Assembly: GCF_017742245.1 (NCBI RefSeq)
Contig: NZ_JAGHKO010000001.1
Span: forward strand, 2,571,061 to 2,635,060
DNA from: Niastella soli
Lineage (GTDB): Bacteria; Bacteroidota; Bacteroidia; Chitinophagales; Chitinophagaceae
DNA length: 64,000 nucleotides
Reading direction: 5' to 3'
Below are positions 62,724-64,000 of the stretch, piece after piece. Under the pieces are notes generated by a model, which searched no databases, was not told the origin of the DNA, and saw only the letters and a program-made list of their open reading frames with translations. The stretch's first letter is position 1. Every line of letters begins with the position of its first letter. Both the position numbers and the translations under genes were made by a program.

Positions 62724-62822
62724 TATTTAGTTAGTAAGTTATTGCGTTCGTAGGTTATTGAGTTAGTTGTAGCCGGCTCCTGGTACATAGTAACCCAATA
62801 ACTTAATAACATAATAACTCAA
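62724..62822. repeat. Inverted repeat containing an 8-base periodic array
   Basis: The right arm (62791-62822) is four 8-base units beginning TAAC (TAACCCAA, TAACTTAA and so on) in strict register; the left arm (62724-62749) is its approximate inverse, with AGTTATTTAG and AAGTTATTG. It sits between convergent genes and may end both transcripts. Confidence 0.6.
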
Positions 62823-62829
62823 ACGATCT

Positions 62830-63255
62830 CTATCTTAAGCGGTCAAGACTTTTGACAAGCTTTTCATCTCTACGAATTCCCCTGATTGCAAAAAACAGCA
62901 GAACGGGAATGAAGATGGCGAATATTGCTGTGAGGTCATATTTTCCTTCGCCCGCAACAAACTTTTGGGTTTCGGAAAAGTATAATCCCAGATTTAACAG
63001 CGAACCTAACAGGGTTATTAAAACGATGCGCATTTGCATCTTTCTGGTCTTATAGAGGAAGATCGCAATGAGGGAAGCAATGCCTACACCTGCAGTTAAG
63101 ATCAGCAACAACAAATTGCTTTGCGCCGTTAACGACACAAATGCTTTGGGTTGATTATCCTTTATCAAATTGCCGCTGTAAAAAGAGAACTTCAAACTGC
63201 AGAAAGCGGCTGCAGCGGCCAGCAGTAACCAAACTGATTGTAGACGTTGGATCAT
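62830..63255 (-). CDS. DUF4293 membrane protein
   Basis: The 141-residue protein begins MIQRLQSVWLLLAAAAAF, the typical DUF4293 start, and has four membrane helices (about residues 5-22, 45-67, 76-90 and 107-125) with a basic C-terminus (RGIRRDEKLVKSLDRLR). DUF4293 is a Bacteroidota-restricted family of unknown function. It lies downstream of glyA on the same strand with a 182-base gap that contains a 7-base periodic array. Confidence 0.88.
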   Translation of the reverse strand: MIQRLQSVWLLLAAAAAFCSLKFSFYSGNLIKDNQPKAFVSLTAQSNLLLLILTAGVGIASLIAIFLYKTRKMQMRIVLITLLGSLLNLGLYFSETQKFVAGEGKYDLTAIFAIFIPVLLFFAIRGIRRDEKLVKSLDRLR

Positions 63256-63286
63256 GGGTCAATAGGTTTGAGAAAAGTGAGTAAGT

Positions 63287-63314
63287 CAGGTGAGTTGTGA
63301 GCGGTGAGTTGTGA
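63287..63314. repeat. 7-base periodic array between glyA and the DUF4293 gene
   Basis: Four units start at 63287, 63294, 63301 and 63308, alternating CAGGTGA or GCGGTGA with GTTGTGA. The words are the inverse of the CTCAC-type arrays at 2735 and 9683. Confidence 0.55.
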
Positions 63315-63437
63315 GTAAGCTCGCGAATGATCAGACTACTAAACATTCGGGAACCTACTCACCACTGATCCTGCCGACCACCACGGTCGGCCTCCCAACA
63401 AAGCTTGTCTGCCGGGAATTCACCACTGACCTCGCCG

Positions 63438-64000
63438 TTATCCCAATTCAGGATAAAGCGTGAATTGTTTCATGAAGTCATGCACATCATGCTTAACAGC
63501 GGTGATGGTAGCTTCATTATCAATATCCATTAATATTTTATCGATCATGCTTACCACAGTTTCCATGTGGCCTTCGTTCATGCCGCGGGTAGTAATGGCA
63601 GGAACACCCACACGGATCCCACTGGTAACAAACGGGCTTTTATCGTCGAAAGGCACAGCATTTTTGTTAAGGGTAATGTGTGCTTTATCGAGGGTTTCCT
63701 GTGCTTTTTTACCGGTGAGGTTCTTATTACGCAGGTCAATTAACATTAAATGGTTGTCGGTACCATTGCTAATGAGGTTGTAGCCGCGTTTAACAAAAGA
63801 CGCCGCCATGGCTTGTGCATTTTTAATGATCTGCTGGCCATAAGTTTTGAACTCATCGGTAAGGATTTCACCAAAAGCCACTGCTTTGGCAGCTATCACA
63901 TGCTCCAGTGGTCCGCCCTGCATACCAGGGAAAACGGCCAGATCGAGCAGAGCGCTCATGGGACGGATGTTTCCTTTGGGGTCTTTGATACCCTGTGGGT
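63438..64000 (-). CDS. glyA: Serine hydroxymethyltransferase (C-terminal part; gene runs off the window)
   Basis: GlyA interconverts serine and glycine and charges tetrahydrofolate with a one-carbon unit. The 187 visible codons stay open to base 64000; an ATG at 63957-63959 is internal. The region [21 protein letters not shown] is the SHMT segment after the catalytic lysine, with the [17 protein letters not shown] form typical of Bacteroidota, followed by [15 protein letters not shown] and [16 protein letters not shown]. The PLP-lysine motif lies outside the window. Confidence 0.94.
   Translation of the reverse strand, partial: PQGIKDPKGNIRPMSALLDLAVFPGMQGGPLEHVIAAKAVAFGEILTDEFKTYGQQIIKNAQAMAASFVKRGYNLISNGTDNHLMLIDLRNKNLTGKKAQETLDKAHITLNKNAVPFDDKSPFVTSGIRVGVPAITTRGMNEGHMETVVSMIDKILMDIDNEATITAVKHDVHDFMKQFTLYPELG

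Overview
The window looks like chromosomal DNA from a Bacteroidota bacterium, most probably a member of the Chitinophagaceae; a Niastella-like genome is my best guess but is not proven. Support: the dcw cluster has the Bacteroidota gene order (mraZ-rsmH-ftsL-ftsI-murE-mraY-murD-ftsW-murG-murC-ftsQ-ftsA-ftsZ), one protein carries a type IX secretion sorting domain, there are DUF4293 and DUF4136 proteins, FtsZ has a very long linker, and several genes are preceded by the Bacteroidota -7 promoter element TAnnTTTG. There is no tRNA, rRNA, CRISPR array, insertion sequence or prophage that I can support.

Layout. 1-6.2 kb: recG (5' end only, leftward), a DUF4136 lipoprotein and a beta-barrel protein, an AlgH/YqgE protein, an orphan sensor kinase, and queA. 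6.2-7.5 kb: a 1.3 kb gene-free region holding a possible small transcript, a 300-base array of 11-base words, a DnaA-box cluster and MraZ-type operator repeats. 7.5-24.7 kb: the complete dcw cluster for peptidoglycan precursor synthesis and septation, all rightward. 24.7-37.5 kb: housekeeping genes (TIGR01777 epimerase, ABC exporter pair, metzincin, beta-oxidation fusion protein, glycerate kinase, a beta-hydroxyacid dehydrogenase, metG, two proteins of unknown function). 37.5-43.6 kb: two tandem LD-carboxypeptidases and three paralogous membrane proteins, two of which end in Cys/Gly/Ser-rich tails. 43.8-55.9 kb: oxyR, two alpha/beta hydrolases, kup, a secreted protein, a DUF6427-like membrane protein, purQ, a split DsbD system and a lipoprotein. 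55.9-57.0 kb: a second gene-free region with two more 11-base word arrays. 57.0-64 kb: an ECF sigma factor, uvrA, a T9SS cargo protein, a small secreted protein, a DUF4293 protein and the 3' end of glyA.

The dcw genes supply UDP-MurNAc-pentapeptide (MurC, MurD, MurE), lipid I and II (MraY, MurG), the septal polymerase and transpeptidase (FtsW, FtsI) and the divisome scaffold (FtsL, FtsQ, FtsA, FtsZ). MurE carries the DNPR motif typical of meso-diaminopimelate addition. The LD-carboxypeptidases further along would act on recycled or mature muropeptides.

The most unusual content is non-coding. Three long arrays are built from degenerate 11-base words in strict register, and the word changes to its reverse complement near the middle, so each array is a giant imperfect inverted repeat. 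Shorter arrays with strict 7-base or 8-base periods sit at gene boundaries. I cannot say from sequence alone whether these have been described before.
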